Assembly (NCBI GenBank): GCA_028872645.1
Contig: JAPKDK010000105.1
Location: forward strand, 1 to 9,138
Length of the DNA stretch: 9,138 bases
Origin: Verrucomicrobiota bacterium
GTDB taxonomy: Bacteria > Verrucomicrobiota > Verrucomicrobiia > Limisphaerales > UBA1100
Direction of reading: 5' to 3'
Shown: one piece after another, positions 6,741 through 9,138 of the stretch
Layout: each line of letters opens with the position of its first letter
How positions within the stretch are numbered: position 1 is the first letter of the stretch
Translations under genes and position numbers: made by a program
Notes under the pieces: model-generated
Told to the model about the DNA's origin: nothing
Seen by the model: the letters and a program-made list of their open reading frames with translations, nothing else
Database searches by the model: none

Positions 6741-7831
6741 TTCAATAATTGCTCGAACACTTCACGGTGGCGCTGAATCCACGGCTGGATGTCAAACCTA
6801 TCCACCGCGCGCGCGCGGGCGGCTTGGCTCATTGCTTTGCGCCGGCCGGCGATTTCCACCATGCCCGCGCCCAACGCTTCGGCTGTGGGCGGGCGAGGGA
6901 TTTCCCAATCCTCCGGACATTCCAACCCAATGCCAGCCTCCGTGCCCACCAACTCGGACACGCCGCCGTTGCTCGAGTGAAGCACCGGCAACCTGCACGC
7001 CATCGCCTCCAGCACAGCGTTGGGGCAAGCGTCCTGATGGGTGGTCAGCAAAAAAATATCCGCCGCGCGATAAACATTAGGAGCGTCCGCCTGTGAAAAA
7101 GAGCCGGGGATTTTCACGAATTCCTGCAACTCCAATCGGTCGATTTGTTGGCGGATTTCCACAAGCATTTCGGAATCAAATTGACCGGCAAGCGTGAGGC
7201 ACGCATCGAGCCCCGCATCACGCGCCACGCGCAGCCCGGATACGGCCACTTCGAGGCGGTATTGATGATGGCGGCCAAAGCGGCCGGTGACTAAAAAACG
7301 AATCGGCCCTTCAGTTTGAATCGAATCGTTGGGCGTAAACTGTGCGGTGTCCACCGCGTTGTACAAAACCTCGCCCGGTCTATCGCGGTCGCCCAAATGC
7401 TTATGCGCGGCGCGGCGGCAATACTCGCTCTGAAAAAAAACGTGGTGCGCCGCGTGAAAGGCGCGAGCCATCCGACGGTTTTCCGCCCGCCAATCGCCGC
7501 CAAACCACGCGGGATAAAAAGTGCCGTTTTGATTATGAACAATCGGCGTGCCCCGCCGCCGCAATCGCGCCAAGTCCGCTGCGGAAAGATGGGACGCGCT
7601 ACTGAGTGTGTAGACGAGATTAAAGCGCCAACCTGCCTCGGGAAAATGTTCGCGCAGTCGCCGCACTTTTACCCGCGGTCCGCCGGCACCGCCTTCACGC
7701 GCGCCACCGTAATGCACCGCGATGTCGCCCGAACTTGAGGCCAAGCCATTCGCCCACACCCGCGCGCCACACGCCCGGCTGTAAACCGCCCGCGCCAGCC
7801 GCTTGGCCAATGATGCCTCAGGCTGCTTCAT
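6737..7831 (-). CDS. Family 4 glycosyltransferase with altered active-site residues
   Basis: A 364-residue GT-B protein. The N-terminal half contains VYTLSSASHL (73-82), IVHNQNGTFYPAW (97-109) and VFFQSEYCRRA (131-141), followed by the linker VLYNAVDTAQF (155-165). The C-terminal half has VTGRFGRHHQYRLE (181-194) and the segment HQDACPNAVLEAMACRLPVL (265-284). The usual EX7E pair appears as D267 and E275, and the Lys normally found a few residues after GRF is not evident. The fold looks intact. The start ATG 7831 is preceded directly by an in-frame stop, and it overlaps the upstream gene by 14 bases; no close ribosome binding site is seen, with GGGAGGAGG lying 18 bases away. It probably transfers a sugar in repeat-unit assembly, possibly with an unusual donor. 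Confidence 0.88.
   Translation of the reverse strand: MKQPEASLAKRLARAVYSRACGARVWANGLASSSGDIAVHYGGAREGGAGGPRVKVRRLREHFPEAGWRFNLVYTLSSASHLSAADLARLRRRGTPIVHNQNGTFYPAWFGGDWRAENRRMARAFHAAHHVFFQSEYCRRAAHKHLGDRDRPGEVLYNAVDTAQFTPNDSIQTEGPIRFLVTGRFGRHHQYRLEVAVSGLRVARDAGLDACLTLAGQFDSEMLVEIRQQIDRLELQEFVKIPGSFSQADAPNVYRAADIFLLTTHQDACPNAVLEAMACRLPVLHSSNGGVSELVGTEAGIGLECPEDWEIPRPPTAEALGAGMVEIAGRRKAMSQAARARAVDRFDIQPWIQRHREVFEQLLK
7433..7440 (-). repeat. Eight-base T homopolymer inside the family 4 glycosyltransferase gene
   Basis: The coding strand has eight T residues across the codons for V131-F132-F133, about 390 bases into the gene. It is one of the two longest homopolymers in the window. It could be a slippage site, but it is short and may be plain codon choice. 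Confidence 0.4.
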
Positions 7832-8933
7832 TTAATAGCGGTTGATAAACCTCCTCCCAATGCCGCCGCGCAACGACTTTCCAATCACACGGCCGCACCG
7901 CTTCGCGCGCCTTGGCGACGAGCTGCGCCCGCGCGGAATCATCCAAAGCAAGCATCGACCGCGCCCGATTCACAAGCCCCTCGACATCCTCCGAGGCCGC
8001 CAAGCCACCGGTGACCCCGTCCGCAATTAAATCCGGCGCCATCCCCACTGAAGTGGACACGACGGGCACCCCCGATGCCATGCTTTCCATCAACGCCATC
8101 GGCCCGCCTTCCTCGCGGGAGGTCATCAAATACAAATCCAGTGCGTGATACAGCTCGATCAAATCCGCGCGCGCGGGAGGGTAATGATGTTGAAACGGAA
8201 TACCACGCGCTTTCAATCCGTTTTTCACAAACCCGCGTGCCGGACCGGAAAGTAAAACCTCGACGGGTAAATCCTTGGCCAATTGCTCCACCGTATCCAA
8301 AAAAATATCCGGCCCCTTGATCGGCTTAGGCTCCAATCCTTCATCCCAACCCACACCGTCTTTTTGAAATGAGCCCATCACGATCGCATCTTCCGAAAAC
8401 CCCAAGCGCGCACGGGCGGCCGCGCGTAGTTCCGGAGTCGGCGGCGCAAACATCGCCACGTCTGTCCCAATTGGAATACGAACGATTTTGTCGGCACGTA
8501 CGCCCCAATCAATCAACCGCTCACGAACGATTCCGGCCGAGGTGACGATGCGGCGTAGTTGCGGCTCCGTTTTCAAAAATCGTTCAATGTGCGCTTCCAC
8601 TGCCGGGCCGTCCTCCGGTTTGCCGTGAAAAAAAGAAACCACCGGCTGATTGGTGTGGGAGAGATGCGGCGCCCAATCCACCCACATATATTGAGAGCCA
8701 AAATGCGCCACGCGATTTATCAACCGATGCGGCGCAAGCGTGGTGGCCACTTTGCCTCGCGCCTCTTCGGGCAAACCATCGCGAATACCTTCGCCCACCC
8801 AACGAATCGCCCAAGCCGCATCCTCCACCACAAACTGAATCGGAGCACCCCTCCCGCGACTGCCCATCGCCGCCGCCATCCGAAACGGCAGTGACTGCAA
8901 GCCCAGCTTTACAGATCGCAATGCATTCCGCAT
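7818..8933 (-). CDS. Family 4 glycosyltransferase (GT-B fold)
   Basis: A complete 371-residue GT-B enzyme. The N-terminal domain includes IQFVVEDAAWAIRWVGEGI (32-50), VVSFFHGKPEDG (98-109) and IVTSAGIVRERL (129-140), then the linker IPIGTDVAMF (153-162). The C-terminal domain begins IVMGSFQKDG (184-193), followed by EPKPIKGPDIFLD (201-213) carrying the sugar-nucleotide-binding Lys. The EX7E motif is E275 and E283 (EEGGPMALME), followed by GVPVVSTSVGMAPDLI (288-303). The start is ATG 8933-8931, sharing one base with the preceding stop (TGATG). A reading frame open as far as 9074 exists, but its extra 47 residues lie over the upstream gene and do not resemble GT-B sequence. The 3' end overlaps the next glycosyltransferase gene by 14 bases. 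Donor and acceptor are unknown. Confidence 0.92.
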   Translation of the reverse strand: MRNALRSVKLGLQSLPFRMAAAMGSRGRGAPIQFVVEDAAWAIRWVGEGIRDGLPEEARGKVATTLAPHRLINRVAHFGSQYMWVDWAPHLSHTNQPVVSFFHGKPEDGPAVEAHIERFLKTEPQLRRIVTSAGIVRERLIDWGVRADKIVRIPIGTDVAMFAPPTPELRAAARARLGFSEDAIVMGSFQKDGVGWDEGLEPKPIKGPDIFLDTVEQLAKDLPVEVLLSGPARGFVKNGLKARGIPFQHHYPPARADLIELYHALDLYLMTSREEGGPMALMESMASGVPVVSTSVGMAPDLIADGVTGGLAASEDVEGLVNRARSMLALDDSARAQLVAKAREAVRPCDWKVVARRHWEEVYQPLLNEAA

Positions 8934-9138
8934 CACGCTTTGCCAATCGGTTTCCGAGCCACCCCCAGCAGCATATGGGCGACCCACGCGCCGGGAATAA
9001 ACGGCGCCATCACCGCGCTCAACCCGCGCGTGAGCAACCACTCGTAGGGCAGAAAAAATTCGTGATGCAAACAACGCAACACCCCCTGCCGTTTGTGGAT
9101 GGGTTTCAATGCCTCCACCTCAAAGCCCACCTGCGACA
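8933..9138 (-). CDS. C-terminal end of a probable SAM-dependent methyltransferase (partial)
   Basis: The frame is open to the right edge and ends at TGA 8935-8933, giving about 67 visible residues beginning SQVGFEVEALKP. The opening GFEVEALKP resembles the penultimate strand of class I methyltransferases. The last part has a hydrophobic stretch around LSAVMAPFIPGAWVAHMLLGVARKP, ending in the VARKP-type strand that closes many of these folds. The SAM-binding motifs would lie outside the window, so this is a tentative family call from the C-terminus alone. It is the first gene seen in the operon and shares one base with the start of the following glycosyltransferase gene. Confidence 0.55.
   Translation of the reverse strand, partial: SQVGFEVEALKPIHKRQGVLRCLHHEFFLPYEWLLTRGLSAVMAPFIPGAWVAHMLLGVARKPIGKA

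Larger units (their letters stand above)
1..9138 (-). other. Single leftward glycan-biosynthesis transcription unit
   Basis: Nine same-strand genes are joined by eight tight junctions: TGATG at 8933, a 14-base overlap at 7818-7831, ATGA at 6737-6740, ATGA at 5961-5964, a one-base gap at 5091, a 25-base overlap at 3273-3297, GTGA at 2143-2146 and TAATG at 1139. No junction leaves room for a promoter or terminator, so one polycistronic message with translational coupling is inferred. The operon extends past both window edges; its promoter must lie to the right of 9138 or within an upstream gene. Confidence 0.85.

Noticed and set aside
8934..9074. 47-codon upstream extension of the first GT4 gene starting at 9074
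   Set aside because: It overlaps the upstream coding frame, does not look like GT-B sequence, and ATG 8933 gives a TGATG coupling.
1..9138. Search for a novel defence, mobile or regulatory system, Wzx/Wzy, ABC exporter, CRISPR, tRNA or IS elements
   Set aside because: All but one base of the window is covered by recognisable minus-strand glycan genes, and none of these features is visible.

Overview
The window is one uninterrupted stretch of a surface-polysaccharide or lipid-linked glycan biosynthesis cluster. Every gene supported here is on the minus strand and is transcribed from right (9138) to left (1). Eight CDS junctions either overlap by 1 to 25 bases or are separated by a single base, so coding density is essentially 100% and the nine genes look like one translationally coupled operon. 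The first and last genes are cut by the window edges. I see no RNA genes, mobile elements, CRISPR arrays, terminators or promoters.

In transcription order the genes are: the C-terminus of a probable SAM-dependent methyltransferase (partial, right edge); two successive GT-B family 4 glycosyltransferases; a complete class I SAM-dependent methyltransferase of the type found in glycan clusters; a GT-A family 2 glycosyltransferase; an AsnB-type glutamine amidotransferase; a CapM/PglA-like family 4 glycosyltransferase; a WecA/WbpL-like polyprenyl-phosphate sugar-1-phosphate transferase with multiple membrane helices; and a membrane-anchored WbpM/PglF/FlaA1-like nucleotide-sugar 4,6-dehydratase (partial, left edge).

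Inferred pathway: the dehydratase makes a 6-deoxy-4-keto HexNAc nucleotide sugar; the membrane transferase loads a sugar-1-phosphate onto undecaprenyl phosphate at the inner face of the membrane; the PglA-like enzyme probably adds the next sugar; and the other three transferases extend the chain. The methyltransferases and the AsnB homologue would decorate sugars, for example by O-methylation and uronamide formation. The left half (asnB homologue, GT4, WecA/WbpL-like, WbpM-like) closely resembles the wbpS-wbpT/U-(wbpV)-wbpL-wbpM end of Pseudomonas aeruginosa O-antigen clusters, but without a 4-reductase between them. No flippase, polymerase, chain-length regulator or ABC exporter lies in the window.

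The organism is a bacterium with a moderately GC-rich genome by eye, which still uses many TTT/AAA codons and so carries several A/T runs of 7-8 bases. A PVC-group bacterium such as Verrucomicrobiota is a guess only. The content is mostly ordinary for a glycan locus. The points worth a second look are the role of the AsnB homologue, a glycosyltransferase with altered active-site residues, homopolymer runs, and the missing reductase.
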